A DNA stretch of 53,782 nt from Muribaculaceae bacterium (GCA_017620635.1 JAGAUV010000014.1:1-53782); one strand, 5' to 3'; positions 9,278-17,128 are shown, numbered from the stretch's first letter. The notes: generated by a model not told the origin, from the sequence alone. Program-made: numbers and translations.

Positions 9278-10684
9278 ATGAAATCACTATCCAACACATT
9301 TTCGTATGCCACGATCGGATCGCTGGGATTGATCGGGATCGCATTGTGCATATTTCCGGGAGCACCGTTATGGTCCTCCCTGTTCCAGATGTTAGGCATA
9401 CTTGTAATAACACTGTTTGTCTACCGAAAAGTCTGCCCCGAGACAGCCGCAGGCCGGTGGATATTGCTTGCCGTGTGGACTATATTAGGAATAGGATTTG
9501 CTCTTAACGTCTGGTATTATACGACATACAGCGGCGGTACACTTGAGGCACCGGTGGTAACTCGCGACGCATTAAACATCTGGACTCAGATACAAAATCT
9601 GTACCACACAGGCAATACGAAAGGCGGAACGATGGCGGACTATGCCAGACTGATATATTATCTGAATATCGGAGGCACACCGACAGTCAACAGCTATATT
9701 GTACTCAGCATACTGTCGTTATTGCTGACTATGATATTTACCGGCGCTTTCGCTGCATATGCGAGCGGAAGTAGCGACCCCACGTCACGCCGTCGCATTT
9801 CGACTATGACCATGCTGCTTATGGCCTGCATAACTCATTTCATCGGTCGTGGCGATCTCTTTACCAAAGACATCATCTGTTGCCTTATCATGTCGCTTGC
9901 GCTCTACGCAATTGCGCGGCTGACCGACAGAAACAAGCCTTGGATCTCTATAATAATTCTGGTATGCTGTGGCATAGCGGCATATTACGCACGACCACAC
10001 CTACTGATATTCAGTTGCATTGCCTTCTTCCTATTATGTTTTGTCACACCACGAAAGAACATGATAATACCAGTTGTCGCCATACTGTTTTTCATACTGT
10101 TATACTGGTTATCAATGCAGAAAAGCTATGTAACCTTCCTTGTCAATAACGATGGCACAACTGAATTTTCACTTGTCGACGACAATGAGAAACGTATGGC
10201 CGCATTCAGCCAAGTCATTCCAGACTACGAGAATGCAGGTATTCTACGCAAGATATTATATCTACCGTTTACAATGGCCGTTCAGTTCCTCATACCGCTG
10301 CCATGGTCGACCGGAGACCTTATAGAATACGGCCCGACGCTTGCAATTGCACGTTTCACATATCCGTGGTATCTGATCGGTGGCATCATCATCTTTTATC
10401 TGATCCGCTGTATACGCCGCTCTCCGAAAGGCATAATGCTTGCGGCATTGTTTGGCCTTATAGCGACAGCTGCGACAGCATATGTTACAGGCGGAACAGT
10501 GTCGAGATACTGCCTGCTATGGCTTCCGGCTCTCGTTCCATGCGCCGCATGGGTGCTTACGTCCGGACGCTACAAAGAAAAAGATTTCCGCATCTGGGCT
10601 TGGATCTATGGCAGCGTACTTGTCATCGGGCTCATCATAGTGGCTGTATGCCTACATATTTACTCTCCCGGAGGCTGGGGCTAA
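9278..10684 (+). CDS. Polytopic inner-membrane protein of a surface-glycan cassette
   Basis: A 468-residue protein with about 10-12 hydrophobic segments. I do not recognise a firm family. The large loops after segment 3 (around 'SGGTLEAPVVTRDALNIW') and after the mid region, together with the late 'GGTVSRYCLLWLPALVPCAA', resemble oligosaccharide polymerases (Wzy-like) or GT-C type glycosyltransferases. That fits its place at the head of a run containing a GT2 glycosyltransferase, an SDR and an MptE-like gene. A longer start at TTG 9248 would add 10 residues but overlaps the -7 box, so ATG 9278 is preferred. Polymerase or glycosyltransferase activity is inference; a flippase is less likely by topology. 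Confidence 0.6.
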   Translation: MKSLSNTFSYATIGSLGLIGIALCIFPGAPLWSSLFQMLGILVITLFVYRKVCPETAAGRWILLAVWTILGIGFALNVWYYTTYSGGTLEAPVVTRDALNIWTQIQNLYHTGNTKGGTMADYARLIYYLNIGGTPTVNSYIVLSILSLLLTMIFTGAFAAYASGSSDPTSRRRISTMTMLLMACITHFIGRGDLFTKDIICCLIMSLALYAIARLTDRNKPWISIIILVCCGIAAYYARPHLLIFSCIAFFLLCFVTPRKNMIIPVVAILFFILLYWLSMQKSYVTFLVNNDGTTEFSLVDDNEKRMAAFSQVIPDYENAGILRKILYLPFTMAVQFLIPLPWSTGDLIEYGPTLAIARFTYPWYLIGGIIIFYLIRCIRRSPKGIMLAALFGLIATAATAYVTGGTVSRYCLLWLPALVPCAAWVLTSGRYKEKDFRIWAWIYGSVLVIGLIIVAVCLHIYSPGGWG

Positions 10685-10687
10685 ATA

Positions 10688-11443
10688 ATGAAAATCTCGA
10701 TAGTCACGATCACATATGGCGACGGGGCCAAGCTCGACAGGGCTCTGCGGAGCGTCTACGAACAAGTACTTACTCCCGGCGATGAGGTGGAACATATCAT
10801 TGTGAACAGCAACAAGAGCCTCCCCCCGGCACTTGAAGCTGCATCGCACCGCAAAGACATCAAAATCATCAACACGCCGCCGCACGGAGTATACGCAGCC
10901 CTAAACACCGGCCTCGCTGCCGCCGACAGCGATATCGTCGGTCTGCTCCACGGAAGTGATTATTATCCCGACAATACAATCCTTGCGACTGTCGCGGACA
11001 CATTCAGGAACGGTAATACGGACTTTGTCTACGGCAACATAGACTATGTAAGAGGAATATCGGCGGTCAGGACTTCCGGCTCCTACAAAGCCGACAACTT
11101 CCACCCCGAGCACCTCTATTATGGTTATGCGCCTCCGCATACGAGCCTGTTTGTCAGCAAAAAAGTGAAAGAAGCCCTCGGTCGGTATAAAGAAGACTAC
11201 AGGATAGCCGCCGACTTCGATTATTTCGTCAGACTCTTCCTGCATCCGGCCGGCTTCAAAGGTTCTTTCATTCCCAAAGCGCTGGTCAATATGGACGACA
11301 ACGGCATGTCGCGCACGCTCTACTCCCGACTATACACCAACACAGTCGAAAAACGAAGAGCCTTGCGGGAAAACGGCATTAAATCGTCGTGGGGCAAGCT
11401 GATGCGACGATACTTTCTCCATTTCAAACATCAAAACAAATGA
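10688..11443 (+). CDS. Family 2 glycosyltransferase
   Basis: A 251-residue GT-A fold enzyme starting 'MKISIVTITYGDGAKLDRAL', the usual GT2 nucleotide-binding beginning. The acceptor-side stretch 'GVYAALNTGLAAADSDIV' is followed by 'GLLHGSDYYPD', which stands where the DxD metal/nucleotide motif is found in this WcaA-like subgroup. It would move a sugar from an NDP-sugar to a growing glycan on the cytoplasmic face. It starts three bases after the polytopic membrane protein and its stop overlaps the SDR ATG (ATGA at 11440-11443), so all are probably co-translated. The sugar is unknown. Confidence 0.88.
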   Translation: MKISIVTITYGDGAKLDRALRSVYEQVLTPGDEVEHIIVNSNKSLPPALEAASHRKDIKIINTPPHGVYAALNTGLAAADSDIVGLLHGSDYYPDNTILATVADTFRNGNTDFVYGNIDYVRGISAVRTSGSYKADNFHPEHLYYGYAPPHTSLFVSKKVKEALGRYKEDYRIAADFDYFVRLFLHPAGFKGSFIPKALVNMDDNGMSRTLYSRLYTNTVEKRRALRENGIKSSWGKLMRRYFLHFKHQNK

Positions 11444-12147
11444 AGACACCGGTATTTATATATGCTCCCGAGAGTAGCTTTATCATACCCTATATGCGTC
11501 GTGAGTTTCCGGGCAAGGGCGATATAGCCGAGTCGTTCGACGATAGTCCGGCACTGGCCGTGATGATATCATCGACCGACATCTACACTCCCGACGAAGG
11601 CTGGCTCGACGAGGAAGCGGCTGTAAATAATAAATCGCCATGGGTCAAACTTGAGGAAGAGTTCAGCGCCAAAGCCTCGGCGTCCGGTACGCCTGCCTAT
11701 ATATTGCGCTGCGCGCCTATCGTCGGTACGGGAATGACAGGCTCCGTCCGTCGTCTTGCCGAAAGCATCTACCGTGGTGTATTCTTCCATTTCCCCGGCA
11801 ATGAGGCTCGCAAGAGCATAGTGCATGCCACCGATGTAGCTCGAGCCGCAAGATTTATCGCAGACAACACTTTAGCTCCGAGGATATACAATCTTACCGA
11901 CGGCGCGGATCCCACGCTTCACGACATAGCCGAAGCCCTGGCCTACCGGATGGACAACAAGCGTATCAGCAACCTGTCGACAAAACCTCAGCAATGGTTC
12001 GGCCGGCTCGTATATGGCAAGGAGCGCTATTCTTCCTACACCAGCTCGGAACTCTTCTCATCATCACGCATACAGGCGGCCGGTTTCAAGCCTACCGACA
12101 CCTGCGATTACATGCGCAACCACATCTACGACGATTCAAGCCTCTGA
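11440..12147 (+). CDS. Short, degenerate NAD-dependent epimerase/dehydratase-like (SDR) protein
   Basis: A 235-residue protein with extended-SDR features in its middle and end: 'VMISSTDIYTPDEGW', 'AYILRCAPIVGTGMTG', 'FPGNEARKSIVHATDVARA' and 'RIYNLTDGADPTLHDIAEAL' align with sugar-nucleotide epimerases. The N-terminal Rossmann fingerprint (TGxxGFxG) is missing, the first strand reading only 'PVFIYAPESSFIIPY'. The catalytic YxxxK is not evident; the equivalent stretch reads 'NKSPWVKLEEEF'. It may be a non-catalytic SDR, an atypical reductase, or decaying. The ATG at 11440 overlaps the glycosyltransferase stop. No internal stop or frameshift is visible, so it looks maintained as a protein. Confidence 0.65.
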   Translation: MKTPVFIYAPESSFIIPYMRREFPGKGDIAESFDDSPALAVMISSTDIYTPDEGWLDEEAAVNNKSPWVKLEEEFSAKASASGTPAYILRCAPIVGTGMTGSVRRLAESIYRGVFFHFPGNEARKSIVHATDVARAARFIADNTLAPRIYNLTDGADPTLHDIAEALAYRMDNKRISNLSTKPQQWFGRLVYGKERYSSYTSSELFSSSRIQAAGFKPTDTCDYMRNHIYDDSSL

Positions 12148-12151
12148 CCAT

Positions 12152-12970
12152 ATGTCTGTCCTAAATGATTTTTTCTCAACGCTCAAAGGCTTAGGCAAGA
12201 TAGCCTTATTGTCGCGTCCATGCACTTCGCTTCGTGGACGGGCCGAAGGCGACCGGCTGATAATCATGGCCAACGGTCCGTCGCTGGCCGACACTATCGC
12301 CACTAAAAACGACATACTGAAGTCCACCCCCTCGATGGCTGTGAATTTCGCAGCCATAGCGCCGGAGTTCAAAGAGCTGAAACCCAGATACTATGTACTT
12401 GCCGATCCGCATTTCTTCTCCGACAAAGAAGATGTCAACCTCGACAAATTACGTCAGGCCCTCGCTGCTGTCGACTGGAAGATGACACTGCTCGTACCTG
12501 TCGGCTACGGCAAAAAGGCCGGGCAACTCTACGGAAATATCGAAACAGCCACCTTCAACGCAGTCGGAATCGAAGGGTTCGCATCCATATGCCATGCTGC
12601 ATTCCGCGCCGGTCTGGCAATGCCACGCCCACGCAACGTGCTCATTCCATCGATTATGCTCGGCATAGCCATGGGTTACAAAGAGATAATAATAACAGGC
12701 GCCGACCACTCATGGATGAAAACGCTGTCGGTAACCGACGACAACGAAGTAGTGTCGGTACAGCCACACTTCTATGCCGACGGCAAAGAAGAGCAGACCC
12801 GTGTCCGCCACGAGTACCGCAACTACCGCCTGCATCAGATCGTTGAAAGCTTTGCTGTAGCCTTCAGAAGCTACCATCAGATAGCCGGCTATGCAAAATC
12901 GAAAGGCGTAAGCATCATAAACGCTACGCCGGGGAGCTTTATCGACGCCTTTCCCCGGACAACGCTTTAG
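12152..12970 (+). CDS. MptE-like / Maf-like protein of the glycan cassette
   Basis: A 272-residue protein. 'RLIIMANGPSLADTIA' near residue 40, 'KPRYYVLADPHFF' and 'GYKEIIITGADHSWMK' match the 6-hydroxymethylpterin pyrophosphokinase MptE-like family (PF01973), which also contains the Maf flagellin glycosyltransferases. Bacteroidetes members sit in surface-polysaccharide clusters, and their role is largely unproven; a nucleotide-sugar-using transferase is a plausible reading. The ATG at 12152 follows the SDR stop by four bases; a longer in-frame start at 12014 lies inside the SDR gene and reads an unrelated low-complexity stretch. The gene ends nine bases from the convergent SGNH hydrolase. Confidence 0.7.
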   Translation: MSVLNDFFSTLKGLGKIALLSRPCTSLRGRAEGDRLIIMANGPSLADTIATKNDILKSTPSMAVNFAAIAPEFKELKPRYYVLADPHFFSDKEDVNLDKLRQALAAVDWKMTLLVPVGYGKKAGQLYGNIETATFNAVGIEGFASICHAAFRAGLAMPRPRNVLIPSIMLGIAMGYKEIIITGADHSWMKTLSVTDDNEVVSVQPHFYADGKEEQTRVRHEYRNYRLHQIVESFAVAFRSYHQIAGYAKSKGVSIINATPGSFIDAFPRTTL

Positions 12971-12979
12971 ACCCCGTTC

Positions 12980-13657
12980 TTAGTCACGACCGAGCGCCTG
13001 AAGCACCTGCTCCGATATCGACGCCATTCCCTTTTGATCAGGATGCCCCGACTGCTTTTGGATATCGTGCAGTTCGACATACTCTATCCCGTAGTGCTCG
13101 CATATCTTCTTTGTCGACTCCGTGATATCAGGCCGTAGCTCGCTATTGATGATAAACAGTATCCTGACATTGGGATAATGTTTCTTGGCATCGTCGAGCA
13201 GCTTGGCGAGAGCCGGACGATAAAAATACAGATCGCCTCGCTTGAAATCGCCATATTTGTACTCGCCCACGGCGGCTCCGCACCAGCTGTCGTTGGTTCC
13301 GCCGAATATAAGTATTATATCGGGATTGCCCAGTTTTGTCACGCGGCTCATAAACGAGCGGTCGCTGTAGTCCTCGTCGCCATAGCCCGTATTGCAAATG
13401 GTCGAGCCCGACCAGGAGTCGTTGACACCCAGTTTATAACCGCCTTCGTTTATCGTACGCCACCACCATGTCTGCATCACATCATCGACATCGGTCTGCG
13501 AGCGGTCGGGCCGCGCATGGTACCATATGGCATTCTGCGGAGGTATGAAGCCTTCGAAGGTGGAATATGAGTCGCCGAGTATGGCGATGGTCTCGCGTGC
13601 GGATATCGGTTCGGCAAGCATTAACAAGGCCGACACGACTAACAATATCTGTTTCAT
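12980..13657 (-). CDS. Secreted SGNH/GDSL hydrolase
   Basis: A 225-residue protein with a signal peptide (first 20 residues, cut after 'EPISA'). SGNH blocks are present: 'IAILGDSYSTFEG' (nucleophile Ser), 'NPDIILIFGGTNDSW' (block III Asn), and 'SGHPDQKGM' near the end for the catalytic His. It would hydrolyse an ester, such as an acetyl group on a glycan, in the periplasm or at the surface. It is monocistronic, with a -7 box at 13701-13694, and is convergent with the glycan cassette. That makes acetyl-ester removal from a surface glycan possible, but this rests on location only. Confidence 0.85.
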   Translation of the reverse strand: MKQILLVVSALLMLAEPISARETIAILGDSYSTFEGFIPPQNAIWYHARPDRSQTDVDDVMQTWWWRTINEGGYKLGVNDSWSGSTICNTGYGDEDYSDRSFMSRVTKLGNPDIILIFGGTNDSWCGAAVGEYKYGDFKRGDLYFYRPALAKLLDDAKKHYPNVRILFIINSELRPDITESTKKICEHYGIEYVELHDIQKQSGHPDQKGMASISEQVLQALGRD

Positions 13658-13693
13658 CTCTGTGTTTCTGTATGCTTAAGGTTTTTACGACTG

Positions 13694-13701
13694 CAAATGT
13701 A
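13694..13701 (-). promoter_or_regulatory. -7 element for the SGNH hydrolase gene
   Basis: TACATTTG on the minus strand fits TAnnTTTG, 36 bases before the ATG at 13657. No -33 at standard spacing. It lies immediately beside the plus-strand tandem promoters of ftsY. Confidence 0.4.
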
Positions 13702-13708
13702 CAAAAAT

Positions 13709-13740
13709 TTTGTTTTGCTCTCGACTTATTCGTATCTTTG
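13709..13740 (+). promoter_or_regulatory. Tandem promoter copy 1 (distal) of ftsY
   Basis: TTTG (13709-13712), a 20-base spacer and TATCTTTG (13733-13740) fit the Bacteroidetes consensus fully. A transcript from here would run through copies 2 and 3 and carry a leader of roughly 170 bases. Confidence 0.75.
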
Positions 13741-13782
13741 ACTATCGTCTTAGATACTCTCGCTCGGCAAACCAAAATAAAT

Positions 13783-13814
13783 TTTGTTTTGCTCTCGACT
13801 TATTCGTATCTTTG
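13783..13814 (+). promoter_or_regulatory. Tandem promoter copy 2 of ftsY
   Basis: TTTG (13783-13786), 20-base spacer, TATCTTTG (13807-13814); identical to copy 1 across both boxes and the spacer. Confidence 0.75.
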
Positions 13815-13856
13815 ACTACTGTCTTAGATACTCTCGCTCGGCAAACCAAAATAAAT

Positions 13857-13888
13857 TTTGTTTTGCTCTCGACTTATTCGTATCTTTG
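13857..13888 (+). promoter_or_regulatory. Tandem promoter copy 3 (proximal, native) of ftsY
   Basis: TTTG (13857-13860), 20-base spacer, TATCTTTG (13881-13888), about 25 bases before the ftsY ATG at 13914. This copy sits at normal distance from the gene and is probably the ancestral promoter. Confidence 0.85.
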
Positions 13889-13913
13889 CATCCTCAATAA
13901 GACAATTAACGAC

Positions 13914-14876
13914 ATGGGATTCTTCGATTTCTTCAGCAAAGATAAAAAACAGAACCTCGACCGAGGCCTTCAAAAAACTAAAGAAGGTGTTTTCGGGAAA
14001 TTACGCCGTGCTTTTACCGGCAGGCGCACTATCGACGACGATTTCCTCGATGAGCTTGAGGAGATTTTTATCACAAGCGATGTCGGAGCGGAAACAACAC
14101 TCAAGATAATCGACCGCATCCAGGCCCGAGTGGCTCGCGACAAATATGTCGACATGGACGAGCTCAACGAGCTGCTGTGCCAGGAGATAAGCGATCTTCT
14201 TGCCGAAAACGACGCCACCGACGCGCCCGGCCAGTTCATGCCGCCGGCAGGGAAGAAACCGTATGTCATAATGGTTGTCGGAGTAAACGGCGTAGGCAAG
14301 ACAACGACAATAGGCAAACTCGCGCACCAGTACAAAATGGCCGGCAACAAAGTGATGCTCGGCGCGGCCGACACATTCCGTGCGGCAGCAATCGAGCAGC
14401 TCGACGAATGGGCCCGTCATGCCGACGTACCTGTTGTGAAGCAGAATCTCGGAAGCGACGCGGCAGCTGTTGCCTTCGACACTTTATCATCGGCGGTGGC
14501 CAACGATATTGATGTAGTGATCATCGATACGGCAGGACGTCTGCACAACAAGAAAGGCCTGATGGACGAGCTGTCGAAGATAAAACGAGTAATGGAGAAA
14601 GTAGTGCCCGGGGCACCCCACGAGGTGTTGCTTGTACTCGACGGCTCTACCGGCCAGAATGCTTTCGAACAGGCCCGTCAGTTCTCGGCCGCCACACAGG
14701 TAACACATCTTGCCGTTACCAAGCTCGACGGCACAGCTCGCGGCGGTGTCGTGATAGGCATCAGCGACCAGTTCAAGATACCTGTTAAATATATAGGCAT
14801 AGGCGAAGGCATCGACGACCTGCAGCTCTTCGACAAACGCGCATTCGTAAGTTCTCTATTCGGAAAACAGGAATGA
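13914..14876 (+). CDS. ftsY: Signal recognition particle receptor FtsY
   Basis: A 320-residue SRP-GTPase receptor that docks ribosome-SRP complexes at the SecYEG translocon. After a short N-terminal stretch it has the helical N domain and a G domain with 'GVNGVGKTTTIGKLA' (P-loop), 'DTFRAAAIEQL', 'VVIIDTAGRLHNKK', 'AVTKLDGTARGG' and the closing 'YIGIGEGIDDLQLF'. The acidic A domain of E. coli FtsY is absent, as is usual in Bacteroidetes. The frame stays open upstream through the 74-base repeats, but that sequence is promoter DNA; the true start is MGFFDFFSKD at 13914. The stop overlaps the rimO ATG (14873-14876). Confidence 0.97.
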   Translation: MGFFDFFSKDKKQNLDRGLQKTKEGVFGKLRRAFTGRRTIDDDFLDELEEIFITSDVGAETTLKIIDRIQARVARDKYVDMDELNELLCQEISDLLAENDATDAPGQFMPPAGKKPYVIMVVGVNGVGKTTTIGKLAHQYKMAGNKVMLGAADTFRAAAIEQLDEWARHADVPVVKQNLGSDAAAVAFDTLSSAVANDIDVVIIDTAGRLHNKKGLMDELSKIKRVMEKVVPGAPHEVLLVLDGSTGQNAFEQARQFSAATQVTHLAVTKLDGTARGGVVIGISDQFKIPVKYIGIGEGIDDLQLFDKRAFVSSLFGKQE

Positions 14877-16195
14877 CAAAACGCATTCACGTAAACATCT
14901 TCAGCCTGGGATGCTCAAAAAATCTTGTCGACAGCGAACGACTTGCCCGTCGGTTCAGCGATGCCGGCGTTGACATCGCATTTGATGAGGAAGTACCGCC
15001 GCACGGTTCTGTCGTAGTGGTAAACACATGCGGCTTCATAGGCGACGCCAAAGAGGAATCTGTCAACGAGCTTCTTCGCTTCATCGACCTTAAAAACCGC
15101 GGTCACATCAAGACCGTATATGTCATGGGCTGTCTCAGCGAGCGATACCGCGCCGACGTGGCCGAACAGATGCCCGAGCTCGACGGCATTTTCGGCAAAT
15201 TCGACTGGACCGGAATAGTCGACGACGTAATAGCGCGACATACCGACGAACCGCTCAAGCCGTGGCAACGCATCCTTTCCACCGACAGACACTACACATA
15301 CATCAAGATATCCGAGGGCTGCAACCGTTTCTGCGCCTTCTGCGCCATACCTCTTATCACAGGCCGGCATCACTCGCGCCGTCCTGAAGAGATACTCGAG
15401 GAAGTGGCCGAACTCGCGGCAAAAGGCACTCGCGAATTTAACATCATAGCCCAGGATCTATCGTCGTATGGCCGCGACCTCGACAACGCCGGCGACAACG
15501 CGCTGGCCGATCTTATCGACCGTATGGCCGACATAGAAGGTGTCGGGATGATACGCCTTCACTATGCTTATCCGTCCGATTTCCCCTACAGCATACTGCC
15601 TGTTATGGCTCGCCGCAAGGAGGTGTGCAAATATCTCGACATCGCCCTGCAGCATATCGACGATACCGTACTTTCCAACATGCAGCGACACATCAACGGC
15701 GAACAGACACGCACGCTGCTCGAGCGTATACGCCGGGAAGTGCCGGGCATACACATCCGCACGACAATGATGGTCGGATTCCCGGGCGAGGACGATGCCG
15801 CGTTCGAGCGTCTACTTGATTTCGTGCGCGAACAACGCTTCGAGCGACTGGGCGCATTCGCATACTGCGAGGAAGAGGATACCTTCGCGGCCCGAAACTT
15901 AGAAGACAATATACCCGAGCAAGTCAAGCAGCGACGCCTCGAGAAACTGATGGCCGTACAGGAAGAGATAGCAGCCGAAGTGGCCGACTCTGAAATAGGC
16001 AAGACACTGCGTGTGATCATTGATGAATACGATCCCGACATGAAGAGCTGGATAGGACGCTCGGAATTTGACTCGCCCGAAGTAGACTGCAATGTTTTCG
16101 TCGCCGCCGACAAAGAGCTCGAGACAGGACAGATTTACAATGTCCTCATTACCGACAGCGAAGGATTTGACCTCTATGGAAGCATTGAATCTTAA
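14873..16195 (+). CDS. rimO: Ribosomal protein S12 (aspartate) methylthiotransferase RimO
   Basis: A 440-residue radical-SAM enzyme that adds a methylthio group to the conserved Asp of ribosomal protein S12. The N-terminal MTTase domain has its three cluster cysteines in 'FSLGCSKNLVDSE', 'VVVNTCGFIGDA' and 'YVMGCLSERY'. The radical-SAM CxxxCxxC is in 'SEGCNRFCAFCAIP' near residue 150, and a TRAM-like RNA/protein-binding end closes with 'DSEGFDLYG'. These place it with RimO rather than MiaB. It overlaps ftsY by four bases and menF by twenty, so expression probably depends on the tandem ftsY promoters. Confidence 0.96.
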   Translation: MTKRIHVNIFSLGCSKNLVDSERLARRFSDAGVDIAFDEEVPPHGSVVVVNTCGFIGDAKEESVNELLRFIDLKNRGHIKTVYVMGCLSERYRADVAEQMPELDGIFGKFDWTGIVDDVIARHTDEPLKPWQRILSTDRHYTYIKISEGCNRFCAFCAIPLITGRHHSRRPEEILEEVAELAAKGTREFNIIAQDLSSYGRDLDNAGDNALADLIDRMADIEGVGMIRLHYAYPSDFPYSILPVMARRKEVCKYLDIALQHIDDTVLSNMQRHINGEQTRTLLERIRREVPGIHIRTTMMVGFPGEDDAAFERLLDFVREQRFERLGAFAYCEEEDTFAARNLEDNIPEQVKQRRLEKLMAVQEEIAAEVADSEIGKTLRVIIDEYDPDMKSWIGRSEFDSPEVDCNVFVAADKELETGQIYNVLITDSEGFDLYGSIES

Positions 16196-17114
16196 CGCGC
16201 CGTTCCTCATCTGCCGACTGCCGGGAGAGTCTGCGCTGAAGGTCTACACCGACGCGGCACTGACCGACAATGAGATTACATTCGGCGACTTCCATATATC
16301 GCGATGGCTGTCCGAAAAAATCGGGTTGCTGCGTGTCGACAACCGTCCTACGGGCTTCGACGAATACCGTGCCGCTGTAGAAACAGCCGCCCGGCACTCG
16401 GCCGAACGCCGGGGCAAGACGGTTATCGCCCGTACCATCTGTGGCACATTCAAGAGCTTCGCGCCTCTCGAGATGGCCCGAAAATACTTCAAGGCATTCC
16501 CGTCCATGTTCTGCTTTATGTTCTACCATCCTCGCACGGGATACTGGATGAGCGCAAGCCCCGAGCTGCTTGTGGAGTTCGACGGCAGCAAAGGCACCAC
16601 ACGGGCTCTCGCCGGCACTCGCAAGGCGTGTGAGAACACGGCATGGGACAAGAAGAACCTCGACGAACACGAAATGGTTGTTCGCGACATACGCCAACGT
16701 GTAAGAGACCTCGGCAATGACTGGTCATGCTTCGCTAAAGACAGCCACAACATGCGTTACGGCAATATAGAGCATCTGTGTACGCCGATAGACATAGCAT
16801 ACCACGGCGACGATGTGGCCGACATATCTTCCGTCATGGAAGCTCTCAACCCGACTCCGGCCGTTGGCGGTTATCCTCGCGAAGAAGCTCTTGCCGACAT
16901 CGCCGGACTTGAACCGATCGACCGCAAGTTCTATGGCGGCGCTATCCGGAACAAGACCCTTGCCTATATCATACTCCGCTGCGTACACTTCGACCACAAG
17001 CACTGGTGCGTGTACACCGGCAGCGGCATTACCGGCCTCTCGACAGCCGACGACGAATGGGCCGAGACCGAGGCCAAAGCCCGGCCGCTCATCAATCTTC
17101 TCTCCTTATTTTAA
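16176..17114 (+). CDS. menF: Isochorismate synthase (chorismate-binding enzyme)
   Basis: A 312-residue chorismate-utilising enzyme that isomerises chorismate to isochorismate, the entry to menaquinone synthesis. Active-site blocks are present: 'RALAGTRKACEN', 'KNLDEHEMVVRDI', 'LNPTPAVGGYPREEA', 'IDRKFYGGAIRNK' and the C-terminal 'YTGSGITGLSTADDEWAE'. It is shorter than many MenF/EntC proteins because the N-terminal region is abbreviated. The ATG at 16176 lies inside the end of rimO; a longer in-frame start at 16092 reads deeper into rimO and is unlikely. No menD, menB or menE follows, unlike the usual Bacteroides men cluster. Confidence 0.85.
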   Translation: MEALNLNAPFLICRLPGESALKVYTDAALTDNEITFGDFHISRWLSEKIGLLRVDNRPTGFDEYRAAVETAARHSAERRGKTVIARTICGTFKSFAPLEMARKYFKAFPSMFCFMFYHPRTGYWMSASPELLVEFDGSKGTTRALAGTRKACENTAWDKKNLDEHEMVVRDIRQRVRDLGNDWSCFAKDSHNMRYGNIEHLCTPIDIAYHGDDVADISSVMEALNPTPAVGGYPREEALADIAGLEPIDRKFYGGAIRNKTLAYIILRCVHFDHKHWCVYTGSGITGLSTADDEWAETEAKARPLINLLSLF

Positions 17115-17128
17115 CCCCTCCTTTCTCC

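Larger units (their letters stand above)
13705..13888 (+). repeat. Tandem 74-base direct repeat, two full copies plus a 36-base partial
   Basis: Copies are 13705-13778, 13779-13852 and 13853-13888. Copies 1 and 2 differ at only two adjacent positions in the unit (41-42: TC in the first, CT in the second). The third copy matches the first 36 bases of the unit and then diverges into the native ftsY leader. Each copy begins with 'aaattttgttttgctctcga' and contains one complete promoter. The near-identity points to recent duplication by slippage or unequal recombination. Across each junction, GCAAACCAAAAT-AA-ATTTTGTTTTGC forms a 12-base inverted repeat with one mismatch. Confidence 0.95.

Noticed and set aside
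13705-13888. CRISPR array
   Set aside because: Units are directly abutting with no variable spacers, and no cas genes are present.
13710-13913. Extended N-terminus of FtsY reading through the 74-base repeats
   Set aside because: The sequence is promoter DNA with consensus boxes, and FtsY homology starts at 13914. The unit length (74) is not a multiple of three, so it would not preserve frame if copy number changed.
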